The position numbers and the translations under genes are program-made. A stretch of DNA of 64,000 nucleotides. Origin: Tenacibaculum ovolyticum DSM 18103. Lineage in GTDB: Bacteria; Bacteroidota; Bacteroidia; Flavobacteriales; Flavobacteriaceae. Where the stretch lies: contig NZ_KE387165.1 in the NCBI RefSeq assembly GCF_000430545.1, positions 186,728 to 250,727 on the forward strand, written 5' to 3'. Shown one piece after another: positions 16,783 through 25,219 of this stretch; the first letter of the stretch is position 1, and each line of letters starts with the position of its first letter. The notes beneath the pieces are model-generated. The model saw only the letters and a list, made by a program, of their open reading frames with translations. It had not been told where the DNA came from and made no database searches.

Positions 16783-18339
16783 ATGGTAAAAGAACTTCAA
16801 CTACGTGTTAATTTAATAGAAGAAAAGAAAGAAGATATTCTAAAAAAGAAAGCTTCTAAAAAATTAGACATTGCTCTTTCTACAATAACAGCTATAAAAG
16901 TGTTACGTAAATCTATTGATGCTCGTAAGAAAGATATTATTTTCAATTATAAAGTTGCAGTGTATATTAACGAACCGCTACCGAATACGCCTGACTATAT
17001 TTTCGAATATAAAGATGTTTCAAAGGCAAAAGAAATTCACATTATTGGTTTTGGGCCAGCTGGTATGTATGCAGCACTTCGTTGTATCGAATTAGGTTAC
17101 AAACCTATTGTTTTAGAAAGAGGTAAAAATGTACAAGACCGTCGTAGAGATTTACGAGCTATTAATCAAGAACATTTTGTAAACGAAGATTCTAATTATT
17201 GCTTTGGTGAAGGTGGTGCAGGAACATATTCTGACGGGAAATTATACACGCGTAGTTTAAAACGTGGTGATGTTCGTAGAATATTTGAAAACTTAGTATA
17301 TCATGGTGCTGCTGATGATATTTTAATTGATGCACATCCACATATCGGAACAAACAAACTTCCTAAAATTATTCAAAACATTCGTGAGAATATTATAAAA
17401 TATGGCGGAGAAGTTCATTTTGATACTCGCGTTACCGATTTTGTTATAAAAAGCAGTAAAATAAAAGCTTTACGGTTAAAAAACGGAAATGAGATGGCAG
17501 TTAATTCTGTGATTTTAGCAACAGGACATTCCGCTAGAGATATTTACGAATTATTAAACAGAAAAAATATTTTATTAAAAGCAAAATCTTTTGCTATGGG
17601 AGTTCGTGTAGAGCACCCTCAAGAAATTATTGATCAAATTCAATATAGCTGTTCAAGACAAAGAGATGAATTACTACCAGCCGCAGCTTATAGTTTAGTA
17701 CAACAAGTAAATAACCGAGGGGTATATTCATTTTGTATGTGCCCTGGTGGATTTATTGTACCTGCTGCGACTGCAAATGGTGAAGTTGTTGTAAACGGAA
17801 TGTCACCTTCTCGTAGAAATAACAAATTTGCAAACTCAGGAATTGTTGTTGAATTAAATATTGATAAAGATTTTAAGAAATACGAACATTTTGGACCTTT
17901 AAAAGGGTTAGAGTTCCAGAAAGATTTAGAAAAATTAGCTTTTAATGCAGGAGGAAAAAGTCAAGTTGCCCCAGCGCAACGTTTAACTGATTTTGTTGAA
18001 GGAAGATTATCATCATCTTTAAACGAAACTTCGTATCAACCTGGGTTAAAATCTTCTCCACTACATTCATTACTTCCAAAAATAATTGGAGGTAGATTAC
18101 GAAAAGGGTTTGATGCCTTTGGTAAAAAAATGCATGGATATTATACTGCTGAAGCTAATATTATTGGCGTAGAATCTCGTACTTCATCTCCCGTAAATAT
18201 ACCTAGAAAAGAAAATTTAGAACACCCAGAAATTGAAGGTTTATTTCCTTGTGGTGAAGGTGGTGGTTATGCTGGAGGAATTATATCTGCAGCAATGGAT
18301 GGAGAGCGTTGTGCTGAAGCAGCTATTTCTAACTTATAA
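16783..18339 (+). CDS. NAD(P)/FAD-dependent oxidoreductase (COG2509 type)
   Basis: The 518-residue flavoprotein has an N-terminal RNA-binding-like segment (about 1-80; KKLDIALSTITAIKVLRKSIDAR). The Rossmann FAD site IIGFGPAGMYAALR follows near residue 87, then FGEGGAGTYSDGKLYT and the C-terminal FAD motif PCGEGGGYAGGIISAAMDG. This architecture fits the uncharacterised dehydrogenases of COG2509. They are cytosolic and have no settled substrate; a redox role in RNA or cofactor metabolism has been suggested by domain content only. The gene stands alone. Confidence 0.9.
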   Translation: MVKELQLRVNLIEEKKEDILKKKASKKLDIALSTITAIKVLRKSIDARKKDIIFNYKVAVYINEPLPNTPDYIFEYKDVSKAKEIHIIGFGPAGMYAALRCIELGYKPIVLERGKNVQDRRRDLRAINQEHFVNEDSNYCFGEGGAGTYSDGKLYTRSLKRGDVRRIFENLVYHGAADDILIDAHPHIGTNKLPKIIQNIRENIIKYGGEVHFDTRVTDFVIKSSKIKALRLKNGNEMAVNSVILATGHSARDIYELLNRKNILLKAKSFAMGVRVEHPQEIIDQIQYSCSRQRDELLPAAAYSLVQQVNNRGVYSFCMCPGGFIVPAATANGEVVVNGMSPSRRNNKFANSGIVVELNIDKDFKKYEHFGPLKGLEFQKDLEKLAFNAGGKSQVAPAQRLTDFVEGRLSSSLNETSYQPGLKSSPLHSLLPKIIGGRLRKGFDAFGKKMHGYYTAEANIIGVESRTSSPVNIPRKENLEHPEIEGLFPCGEGGGYAGGIISAAMDGERCAEAAISNL

Positions 18340-18352
18340 TTAACGATATTTC

Positions 18353-18384
18353 TTTGATTTATCTGTAATTACCTCGTATTTTTG
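18353..18384 (+). promoter_or_regulatory. Bacteroidetes-type promoter (-33 TTTG, -7 TAnnTTTG)
   Basis: TTTG at 18353-18356 and TATTTTTG at 18377-18384 are separated by 20 bases, close to the family consensus spacing. The -7 element covers the furthest upstream in-frame TTG at 18382, so translation should begin downstream. Confidence 0.65.
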
Positions 18385-18426
18385 TATTTTCTAAGAGATG
18401 ATTTAGAAAATCAAGTAACAATTAAG

Positions 18427-19050
18427 GTGAATAAGAAAAGAAAGAAAAAAAATAACAAACCACACGTAAAACGTTTACACAATTACTATCAACGTACTGG
18501 TTTTTATATGTTTATTTGGGAAAGTTTAAAAAAAGCTTTTTGGCCAATAGTAGGTGCTGTTATAGCTGTATTTTTATTTAATAAATACGTTTATAATATT
18601 AACGATGGTTTACAAACAGTAACTGAAACTTTTTCTAGAATTGGAGTATTAACCGTTTTCTTTATTTCAGAAACGATATTAGGTTTAATACCTCCTGAGA
18701 TTTTTATTGCTTGGTCTAAAAAAACTGGAGCCCCTGTTTTAAACTTATCTCTCCTAGCAACCTTATCTTATTTTGGTGGCTTAACAGCTTATTTTATAGG
18801 AAGAGCTTCTTTAAAAATTGATTCAGTAAAAAACTATTTAGAAGTTAAAATGGCTAAAAACCTTAAAAACACTAGTAAGTGGGGAGGTTTTTTAATTTTA
18901 GTAGGAGCTTTATTACCATTACCGTTTGCAATTAGTTGTTTAACAGCAGGTATGATTAAGTATCCTTTTAAAAACGTAGTGATTTTTGGATTATTCCGTT
19001 TTTTACGTTTCGCCATTTATGCTTGGGCTATTTTTAAAATGGTTAATTAA
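18427..19050 (+). CDS. VTT/DedA-like (YqaA-type) membrane protein
   Basis: The protein has a basic cytosolic N-terminus (RKKKNNKPHVKRLHNYYQRTG) and then a membrane domain with FFISETILGLIPPEIFIAW, GGLTAYFIGRAS and GALLPLPFAISCLTAGMI. These are the re-entrant and glycine-rich motifs of VTT/SNARE-associated (DedA superfamily) proteins, which include lipid-carrier flippases. I place the start at the GTG at 18427 because an in-frame TTG at 18382 lies inside the -7 promoter element; the latter would give 222 residues instead of 207. The small DUF1456 gene follows 22 bases downstream. Confidence 0.82.
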   Translation: MNKKRKKKNNKPHVKRLHNYYQRTGFYMFIWESLKKAFWPIVGAVIAVFLFNKYVYNINDGLQTVTETFSRIGVLTVFFISETILGLIPPEIFIAWSKKTGAPVLNLSLLATLSYFGGLTAYFIGRASLKIDSVKNYLEVKMAKNLKNTSKWGGFLILVGALLPLPFAISCLTAGMIKYPFKNVVIFGLFRFLRFAIYAWAIFKMVN

Positions 19051-19072
19051 AATAAAATTTTATATTATTACT

Positions 19073-19330
19073 ATGGGTGGATTATCTAACAACGATATTT
19101 TTAAAAAATTAAGAGTAGCGCACAAATTACGTGATACTGATATTATTGGTATTTGTGCTTTAGTAGATTTTAAAGTTTCTAAAGGTGAATTAGGTGCTCT
19201 TTTTAGAAATGAAGAACATCCTAAATACATGGAATGTGGAGATCAAATTCTTAGAAATTTTTTAAACGGCTTGGTCATTCATTTAAGAGGGCCAATGCCT
19301 AAAAAAGAAAAACCAAAGACTACAAAATAA
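19073..19330 (+). CDS. DUF1456 family protein, single-repeat form
   Basis: I use the ATG at 19073 (85 residues); the frame extends further upstream but those codons overlap the preceding gene. The sequence GGLSNNDIFKKLRVAHKLRD, then DIIGICALVDFKVSKGELGA and ILRNFLNGLVIHLRGP, matches DUF1456 (YehS-like). Family members usually have two such repeats in about 150 residues; this has one and a basic tail. The function is unknown. It is probably co-transcribed with the VTT protein and ends at a strong terminator. Confidence 0.85.
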   Translation: MGGLSNNDIFKKLRVAHKLRDTDIIGICALVDFKVSKGELGALFRNEEHPKYMECGDQILRNFLNGLVIHLRGPMPKKEKPKTTK

Positions 19331-19333
19331 CAA

Positions 19334-19367
19334 AAAAGCTTCTGATTTAAATCAGAAGCTTTTTATT
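19334..19367 (+). terminator. Intrinsic terminator after DUF1456 gene
   Basis: A perfect 15+15 palindrome (AAAAGCTTCTGATTT and its complement) continues into a T-run. Confidence 0.9.
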
Positions 19368-19486
19368 TTCCACTTAAAACCTTCATCCAGCAAATCAACT
19401 CTAGATGATGATTTTTCAAAGGTATATTAAAGAATTGAGTTAAAAAACGTGATTTCCGCAAGAATAAATGCAGATTTCCGCAAAAT

Positions 19487-19515
19487 AAAAAAGAGAGCTA
19501 AAAGCTCTCTTTTTT
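19487..19515 (-). terminator. Intrinsic terminator after DUF3127 gene
   Basis: AAAAAAGAGAGCT pairs with AGCTCTCTTTTTT across a 3-base loop, just beyond the DUF3127 stop codon on the minus strand. It is symmetrical and may act in both directions. Confidence 0.85.
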
Positions 19516-19533
19516 ATTTTTATGTCCTTTTTA

Positions 19534-19899
19534 TTAAAAAGGTAAATCATCTGGTTCGTTAGCTGATAAATCTGGAGCAGGTTGAAACTGATCTACAGGT
19601 GGTGTATTTTGAGAAGCAGCTTGCGCTAAGTTTTCAATTCTCCATCCTTGAACAGAGTTAAAGTATTTTGCAACTCCTTCTGGGTTAATCCACTCTCTAC
19701 CTCTTAAATTAATAGAAACTTTTACATCTTGACCAACAGCATAAGTATTTAAAATATCACATTTATCCTGTACAAACTCAATCATAATCATTTGTGGATA
19801 TTGTTCATCAGTAGTTACAACTAATTCACGTTTTCTAAATCCGCTAGCTCCAAATGTTTGTGTTTCGTTAATTAATTTAATCTTCCCTATAACTTCCAT
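19534..19899 (-). CDS. DUF3127 protein with SSB-like C-terminal tip
   Basis: The 121-residue protein has an OB-fold-like DUF3127 domain (about 1-90; FGASGFRKRELVVTTDEQYP and VSINLRGREWINPEG). A low-complexity Pro/Gln/Ala linker leads to an acidic tail ending in ANEPDDLPF. That tail closely mimics the DDDIPF tip by which bacterial SSB recruits replication and repair proteins. DUF3127 has no established function; single-stranded nucleic-acid binding is a reasonable inference from fold and tail. The flavin reductase gene lies 8 bases upstream, so they may share a transcript. Confidence 0.88.
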   Translation of the reverse strand: MEVIGKIKLINETQTFGASGFRKRELVVTTDEQYPQMIMIEFVQDKCDILNTYAVGQDVKVSINLRGREWINPEGVAKYFNSVQGWRIENLAQAASQNTPPVDQFQPAPDLSANEPDDLPF

Positions 19900-19907
19900 T
19901 TTCTTAT

Positions 19908-20768
19908 CTATTTAATTAAAAGTACTTTCCAAGCACTCTCTACATCATTACTCTTTAAATAATCTTGTGCAAATGTATGTCTTTTTTCAGTTGAAAGCGA
20001 AACATATTTTGGGTGTTCTACAGCAAAGTTATTAACACTTTCTTCACTTGGTAATTGCTCTACATTACCTAACATACCTAAGTTATTACCTGTTAAAACA
20101 GCACTATCTCTAATTTCTGTAGGTATTTGATCTACTCCAATACCTAGTGTAGAAATTGGTTTAGGTATTTCAAAAAAGCCATCTCTAGCACGAGTATAGT
20201 AACTACCTCCTGCCCTGGCCACTAAATCTATTTTGTGTTGATCTATACTTCCATCTTCTGCTAAAACAGCTTCATTAACATGTAATTTAACCACTTCACA
20301 AACTATTAAATTACCAGCACCACCTTCAGTACCTGTATAAATAATATCAGTCACTTTACATTCAAACTGCACTGGCGATTCTGCCACTCTAAAAGGTTTT
20401 ACCTCATCAGATGCTAACATCGTAAATCCTGCCTTTTCAAACTCATTTACTCCTTTAGGGTACATTGTGCTACTTAACGACATTTGCTGTACAATATCAT
20501 AATTAACAACATTTATTACAACCTCTCTAGTTTCTTCAGCATTATCTAAAGTATGCTTTGTTTTATTACCTCTTACACTTCGTGCTGGTGAAAAAATTAA
20601 CATTGGTGGATTTGCTCCAAAAACATTAAAAAAACTAAAAGGCGATAAATTAGGGTTTCCATCTTTATCAATTGTACTTGCAAAAGCAATTGGTCTAGGT
20701 GCAATAGCTCCTAATAAATAACCATGTAATTTACCTACTGGTAACTCTTTTGGATCGAGTGTTAACAT
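19908..20768 (-). CDS. Flavin reductase family protein (FMN-binding split barrel)
   Basis: The 286-residue cytosolic protein carries the flavin reductase signature (LLGAIAPRPIAFASTIDKDG, SPFSFFNVFGANPPMLIFSP, DTxxN-like TLDNAEETREVVINVVNYD). These proteins bind FMN and reduce flavin with NAD(P)H, often to feed a monooxygenase; none is adjacent. The length exceeds minimal reductases (about 170-200) because of a C-terminal extension of roughly 80 residues, as in the larger flavoprotein subgroup. It runs divergently from a histidine kinase and is followed by DUF3127. Confidence 0.9.
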   Translation of the reverse strand: MLTLDPKELPVGKLHGYLLGAIAPRPIAFASTIDKDGNPNLSPFSFFNVFGANPPMLIFSPARSVRGNKTKHTLDNAEETREVVINVVNYDIVQQMSLSSTMYPKGVNEFEKAGFTMLASDEVKPFRVAESPVQFECKVTDIIYTGTEGGAGNLIVCEVVKLHVNEAVLAEDGSIDQHKIDLVARAGGSYYTRARDGFFEIPKPISTLGIGVDQIPTEIRDSAVLTGNNLGMLGNVEQLPSEESVNNFAVEHPKYVSLSTEKRHTFAQDYLKSNDVESAWKVLLIK

Positions 20769-20830
20769 ATTGTTTTTTTTAGTGTAAATATACTACGCTT
20801 TTACAAATTAAGTTATTCTACATAATAGTT

Positions 20831-20838
20831 TATATTTG
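20831..20838 (+). promoter_or_regulatory. Bacteroidetes -7 element abutting a start codon
   Basis: TATATTTG matches TAnnTTTG and ends 4 bases before the ATG at 20843, so the mRNA would be leaderless or almost so. Confidence 0.5.
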
Positions 20839-20842
20839 GCTA

Positions 20843-21991
20843 ATGACATTTTTCAATAATACTTACTGGATAAAACGAATTATTGTTTTTACTTCTTTAA
20901 TAATTGTTTCATTTATTTTATGGAATACCTATGTCTTTTTTCAGAAATTTAAAGAAGAAGAGAGAGGTAAAATAAAAATTTTTGCTGCTGCTTTTAAAGA
21001 ATTAGCCTCAAATCCTGATTTAGACGAAAACACCAATTTAATTAACAAGGTATACCAAACTATTGAAGATGTACCAACTATTCTTGTTAATAAAGACGGA
21101 AGTATAGATATACATAGAAACCTAGATTCTATTAAATCTAAAAAACCAATATACTTACAAGAGCAATTAACAGTAATGAAAGGACAAAACGAACCTATTA
21201 TTATTGAATATTTTGGAATTACTCAATACTTATATTACAGAAACTCTGATTTACTATACAAACTAAAATATTACCCTTTAGCATTACTCTTAATTTTAGG
21301 ACTCTTTTTAACCATTATGTATATGGTTTATAAATCCAGTAAAGTAGCTGAACATAATAAACTTTGGACAGGCATGGCTAAAGAAACAGCACATCAAATT
21401 GGTACTCCTTTATCTTCTTTATTAGGTTGGATCGAAATTTTAAGGTCTGAAAATGTTAATGAAGAATATATTATTGAAATTGAAAAAGATGTTGATCGAT
21501 TAAGTACTATTGCCAATCGCTTTTCTAAAATTGGCTCTTTACCCAAACTAAAAAAACACAATATTGTTAATGAAACAGAGTTAGCTTTTAATTATTTAAA
21601 ATCAAGAAGTTCTAAACAAATTAAATTCTCTTTCTCTTCGGATAAAAAAGAGCTTTCAACACTGTTAAATATTGAACTGTATGGTTGGGTTATTGAAAAT
21701 TTAATTAAAAATGCTATTGATGCTATGCAAGGAAAAGGCAGCATTGCTTTAACGATTAAAGAAACTACTAAACTTATAAAAATTACTGTTACCGATTCTG
21801 GTAAAGGAATTAACAAATCACAATTTAAACAAATATTTAAACCGGGGTTTACCACAAAAAAACGTGGTTGGGGATTAGGCTTATCGCTTTCTAAACGTAT
21901 TATTGAAGATTATCACAGTGGAAAAATATTCGTAAAAAAATCAGATTTAGGAAAAGGAACTTCTTTTGAAATTCAATTAAATAAAATATAA
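20843..21991 (+). CDS. Membrane sensor histidine kinase
   Basis: The 382-residue protein has TM1 at about 13-32, a periplasmic sensor of about 110 residues, TM2 at about 147-165, a HisKA-like segment with His184 in KETAHQIGTPLSSLLGW and an HATPase domain (NLIKNAIDAM, DSGKGI, KRGWGLGLSLSKRI). The HQIGTPLSS variant is common in a conserved Bacteroidetes kinase class. No response regulator is adjacent, so it is an orphan kinase here. It is divergent from the flavin reductase gene. Confidence 0.92.
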   Translation: MTFFNNTYWIKRIIVFTSLIIVSFILWNTYVFFQKFKEEERGKIKIFAAAFKELASNPDLDENTNLINKVYQTIEDVPTILVNKDGSIDIHRNLDSIKSKKPIYLQEQLTVMKGQNEPIIIEYFGITQYLYYRNSDLLYKLKYYPLALLLILGLFLTIMYMVYKSSKVAEHNKLWTGMAKETAHQIGTPLSSLLGWIEILRSENVNEEYIIEIEKDVDRLSTIANRFSKIGSLPKLKKHNIVNETELAFNYLKSRSSKQIKFSFSSDKKELSTLLNIELYGWVIENLIKNAIDAMQGKGSIALTIKETTKLIKITVTDSGKGINKSQFKQIFKPGFTTKKRGWGLGLSLSKRIIEDYHSGKIFVKKSDLGKGTSFEIQLNKI

Positions 21992-22019
21992 ATAACTTGT
22001 TTTTTAATTATTTACACCT

Positions 22020-22433
22020 TTATTTAATTGTAGTAATAGGAGTACCTTTAATACCTGCATAAAAAACAATTATCTCAGCAGGCTCATTTTCATTATTTTC
22101 TCCATAATGCCATTTATCTACTAACTCAACAATTGGATCACCAGCATTTAAATATAATGTATCCTTACTTTCACTAATAACCTTTAGCTTGCCTTTTAGT
22201 AAAACACCTGCATTAATTTCAGAATGTTTATGTAATTCTAATTTTGTTTTAGCTGGAATTGTTATCTTTAAAATAGTAATTTCTGGTTTACCTTCAGGAT
22301 ATTTCGGAAGTGTATCTCCATTCCAACTATTAGATGTCTTAACTAATGTTACTACTTCGATTTTCGTTGATTTTGTTTTACACCCTAATAAATAGATTGC
22401 TATAAAACATAAGAGTATAATTTTAATATTCAT
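22020..22433 (-). CDS. Cupin-domain lipoprotein
   Basis: The 137-residue protein has a lipoprotein signal (LLGC lipobox at residue 18). It contains a single cupin barrel with metal-site histidines in KLELHKHSEINAGVLLKGKL and the second motif around VDKWHYGENNEN. It is probably an envelope-attached small-molecule or metal-binding protein; no substrate is suggested by its neighbours. No co-transcribed partner is evident. Confidence 0.88.
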   Translation of the reverse strand: MNIKIILLCFIAIYLLGCKTKSTKIEVVTLVKTSNSWNGDTLPKYPEGKPEITILKITIPAKTKLELHKHSEINAGVLLKGKLKVISESKDTLYLNAGDPIVELVDKWHYGENNENEPAEIIVFYAGIKGTPITTIK

Positions 22434-22503
22434 TTCTACTTTTTAATAAATTCAATTTACCCTATCTATTTATTAAACTTCACATCAAAAAGGGCTTAAT
22501 ACA

Positions 22504-22896
22504 TTATTCAAAATTACTAGAAATTGCTTTAGTTACTTCAATAAACTCTTCATTAGATAACTTTACTTTTTCTATAAATTGAATATCTGACATTGTATTT
22601 AAAGGAATTAAATGCACATGTACATGCGGCACTTCTAATCCTATTACACTCATACCAACACGCTTGCATGGAATTGTTTTTTCTATAGCTTTTGCTACTC
22701 GATAAGAAAAAGACATCAACTCAGTATATTCTTCTTTCGATAAATCAAAAAGTTTATTTTCTTCTCTTTTAGGAACAACCAGCGTATGCCCTTTTGCATT
22801 CGGGTTAATATCTAAAAAAGCAATAAAATTATCGTTTTCTGCTATTTTATATGAAGGAATCTCTCCTGAAATTATTTTAGTAAAAATACTTGCCAT
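22504..22896 (-). CDS. HIT family nucleotide hydrolase/transferase
   Basis: The 130-residue protein begins with SIFTKIISGEIPSYKIAE and carries the histidine-triad active site HVHVHLIP near residue 91. The LDINPNAKGHTLVVPKRE block is typical of the Hint branch. These cytosolic enzymes hydrolyse nucleoside phosphoramidates and related compounds. It lies downstream of greA on the same strand, separated from it by a strong hairpin. Confidence 0.95.
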   Translation of the reverse strand: MASIFTKIISGEIPSYKIAENDNFIAFLDINPNAKGHTLVVPKREENKLFDLSKEEYTELMSFSYRVAKAIEKTIPCKRVGMSVIGLEVPHVHVHLIPLNTMSDIQFIEKVKLSNEEFIEVTKAISSNFE

Positions 22897-22926
22897 GTTT
22901 TTTGTTTTATCGTTTAGTAAAAATAA

Positions 22927-22954
22927 AAAAAGCGTTGCTAACGCAACGCTTTTC
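22927..22954 (-). terminator. Intrinsic terminator after greA
   Basis: AAAAGCGTTGC pairs with GCAACGCTTTT around a TAAC loop, followed by T-runs in both orientations. It lies between greA and the HIT gene. Confidence 0.85.
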
Positions 22955-22975
22955 TTTAAAAATATTTTCTAAAAA

Positions 22976-23449
22976 TTAGCGAGAAATATTCATAACTTCA
23001 AACTTCATAATTCCGTTTGGCACTTTAATTTCTGCTACATCACCTAAACTTTTACCTAATAAACCTTTTCCTATTGGAGAATTTACTGACAGTTTCCCAT
23101 TCTTAATATCAGTCTCAGAATCTGCAACTAAAGTATATGTAAACTCCATACCATTAGTCGTATTTTTTAATTTCACGATAGAGTGAATTAGTATTTTTGA
23201 TGTATCTAACTGGCTCTCATCAATAATACGTGCATTTGCAACTACATTTTTAAGTTTAGCAATTTTAGTTTCTAATAAAGACTGCTCTTCTTTTGCTGCA
23301 TGATACTCTGCATTTTCACTTAAATCTCCTTTATCTATAGCATCACCAATTTCTTGAGATACTCTTGGTCTTTCAGTATGCTCTAAATGAGATAACTCAT
23401 CTTTTAATTTTTTTAATCCTTCTGCACTATAATATGATACTTCACTCAT
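22976..23449 (-). CDS. greA: Transcription elongation factor GreA
   Basis: The 157 residues match GreA in full. The N-terminal coiled coil carries LKDELSHLEHTERPRVSQEI and the acidic tip region GDLSENAEYHAAKEEQS, which reaches the RNA polymerase active site. The C-terminal FKBP-like domain carries LVADSETDIKNGKLSVNSPIG and LLGKSLGD. GreA rescues backtracked RNA polymerase by stimulating cleavage of the transcript. The gene is followed by a terminator. Confidence 0.97.
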   Translation of the reverse strand: MSEVSYYSAEGLKKLKDELSHLEHTERPRVSQEIGDAIDKGDLSENAEYHAAKEEQSLLETKIAKLKNVVANARIIDESQLDTSKILIHSIVKLKNTTNGMEFTYTLVADSETDIKNGKLSVNSPIGKGLLGKSLGDVAEIKVPNGIMKFEVMNISR

Positions 23450-23557
23450 AATTTTTTAACTTTAAAAATCTCACACCGGTAGGAATGAGATTGCTCTACA
23501 AATATACAAAATATTTGTAAATTCGTAGCGTTAGAGATATAACACTATTTTAAAATA

Positions 23558-23983
23558 ATGAGAAAATTACTTTGTTTATTAAGTTTAGTTACTGCTTTAA
23601 GTTGTAGTGACAACACAACTGTTAACGACTGTTTTAGAGGAATAGAGATGAACGCTATTATTGATTTAACACTGCCTGAATTTCAAGGGTTATTAGTTCC
23701 TAATGGAAGTTCTAAAAACACAATTCAAGGAAGAAATGTTTATCTTTTTAGAACAGGCAATAATAGCTACAAGGCTTTTGACAGACAATGCCCTGAAGCA
23801 AATTGTAGCGGTTTAATGATTTTTGACGGTATTTATATTACAACACCATGTGATAGTGAACCATGCGACAATAAAAAATATAATTATTTAGCTAATGGTG
23901 CACCAATTGACAACCAAGGTTGTCCTGCTTTAATGTACTTCGTTACTAAAATTAGTGGCTCGCAACTAAGAATATCTCGTTAA
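23558..23983 (+). CDS. Small lipoprotein with degenerate Rieske-like domain
   Basis: The 141-residue protein has a lipobox at VTALSC. The mature part has a Rieske-fold look: YKAFDRQCPEANCSGLMIF, then TPCDSEPCDNKKYNYLANGAP. The usual C-x-H...C-x2-H cluster ligands are not present; a first Cys is followed by no His, and the second pair is replaced by extra Cys. A 2Fe-2S cluster is therefore doubtful. I recognise this as a conserved Bacteroidetes lipoprotein type without a known role. It precedes purK but has a separate promoter region. Confidence 0.7.
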   Translation: MRKLLCLLSLVTALSCSDNTTVNDCFRGIEMNAIIDLTLPEFQGLLVPNGSSKNTIQGRNVYLFRTGNNSYKAFDRQCPEANCSGLMIFDGIYITTPCDSEPCDNKKYNYLANGAPIDNQGCPALMYFVTKISGSQLRISR

Positions 23984-24010
23984 TTGTATTTAAACTATAC
24001 TTTAGATTCT

Positions 24011-24018
24011 TATTTTTG
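24011..24018 (+). promoter_or_regulatory. Bacteroidetes -7 element before purK
   Basis: TATTTTTG matches TAnnTTTG about 30 bases before the purK TTG start. The nearest upstream TTG gives a spacer near 24 bases, longer than consensus. Confidence 0.45.
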
Positions 24019-24048
24019 CGGTAACAACAACACATTAAAATATTTATC

Positions 24049-25206
24049 TTGAAAAATTATTTTTCTTCTGACTTTAAATTGGGCGTTCTTGGTGGCGGTC
24101 AATTAGGTAGAATGCTACTTACTGAAACACAAAAACTTGATATTTATACTGTTATTTTAGACAGTAACGCTGAAGCTCCTTGCGCACAAATTTGTAATGA
24201 ATTTCATCAAGGAGATTTATTTGATTTTGATACTGTTTACAACTTCGGAAAAAAAGTAGACGTATTAACTATCGAAATAGAAAATGTAAATATTGATGCG
24301 CTAGATAAACTAGAGGCAGAAGGTTTAACTATTTACCCAAAACCTTCTAACTTAAGAGTAATTCAAAACAAAGCACTTCAAAAAAAGTTTTATAGTAGTA
24401 ATAACATCCCTACTGCTACTTTTTCTCATTATGCTTTCCTAGAAGAATTAAAACATTCATACGAGAATAATAGTATCGAGTTCCCTTTTGTTTGGAAAGC
24501 GGCACGATTTGGTTATGATGGTACTGGTGTAAAAATTGTTAGAAGCATTAACGATTTAAATAATTTACCTGCTGTAGAGTGTATTACTGAGAAATTAATT
24601 CCTTTTAAAAATGAACTTGCAGTAATTGTTGCTAGAAATCCTAGTGGAGAAATTAAAACATACCCTGTTGTTGAAATGGAATTTCATCCAGAAGCAAATC
24701 AAGTAGAATATGTAATTTGTCCTGCAAGAATTAATGATTCGGTTGCTAAAAAAGCACAAGAAGTGGCTTTAAAAGTAGCTGACACTTTAGATTTCGTTGG
24801 ATTATTAGCTGTAGAAATGTTTCAAACTTCAACTGATGAAATTTTAGTTAACGAAGTAGCTCCAAGAACACATAACTCTGGGCATTATTCTATTGAAGCC
24901 AGCTATACTAGCCAATTTGAACAACATTTACGAAGCATCTTAGATCTTCCTTTAGGAAATACCGAAAGTAAAGTTGCAGGTATTATGGTAAATTTAGTAG
25001 GCGAAGAAGGTTATACAGGAGATGTTGTTTACCAGAACATGAACGAAGTCTTAAAAATTGATGGAGTTACACCACATATTTATGGAAAAAAGACAACCAA
25101 ACCTTTTCGTAAAATGGGACATGTAACAATCGTTAATCAAGATATAAACGAGGCTCGAAAAATAGCGCAACAAGTTAAAGAAACATTAAAAGTTATTTCT
25201 AAGTAA
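24049..25206 (+). CDS. purK: 5-(carboxyamino)imidazole ribonucleotide synthase PurK
   Basis: The 385-residue ATP-grasp enzyme carboxylates aminoimidazole ribonucleotide with bicarbonate and ATP in purine synthesis. The N-terminus LGVLGGGQLGRML, the ATP-grasp segment FVWKAARFGYDGTGV and the C-terminal block EVAPRTHNSGHYSIEA are intact. The start is a TTG, supported by the promoter and by homology to the N-terminus. It heads a unit with a racemase-family gene (13 bases later) and purE, the next enzyme of the same step. Confidence 0.96.
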   Translation: MKNYFSSDFKLGVLGGGQLGRMLLTETQKLDIYTVILDSNAEAPCAQICNEFHQGDLFDFDTVYNFGKKVDVLTIEIENVNIDALDKLEAEGLTIYPKPSNLRVIQNKALQKKFYSSNNIPTATFSHYAFLEELKHSYENNSIEFPFVWKAARFGYDGTGVKIVRSINDLNNLPAVECITEKLIPFKNELAVIVARNPSGEIKTYPVVEMEFHPEANQVEYVICPARINDSVAKKAQEVALKVADTLDFVGLLAVEMFQTSTDEILVNEVAPRTHNSGHYSIEASYTSQFEQHLRSILDLPLGNTESKVAGIMVNLVGEEGYTGDVVYQNMNEVLKIDGVTPHIYGKKTTKPFRKMGHVTIVNQDINEARKIAQQVKETLKVISK

Positions 25207-25219
25207 AACCCTTAAGAAA

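Noticed and set aside
19451..19482. GATTTCCGCA occurs twice, 22 bases apart, upstream of a terminator
   Set aside because: Only two short copies in a non-promoter position between convergent genes; too little to call a site or array.
23011..23020. TGGCAC inside greA, and similar hits in other genes, as sigma-54 promoters
   Set aside because: They lie within coding sequence and lack a proper -12 element; they show that the hexamer alone is not significant.
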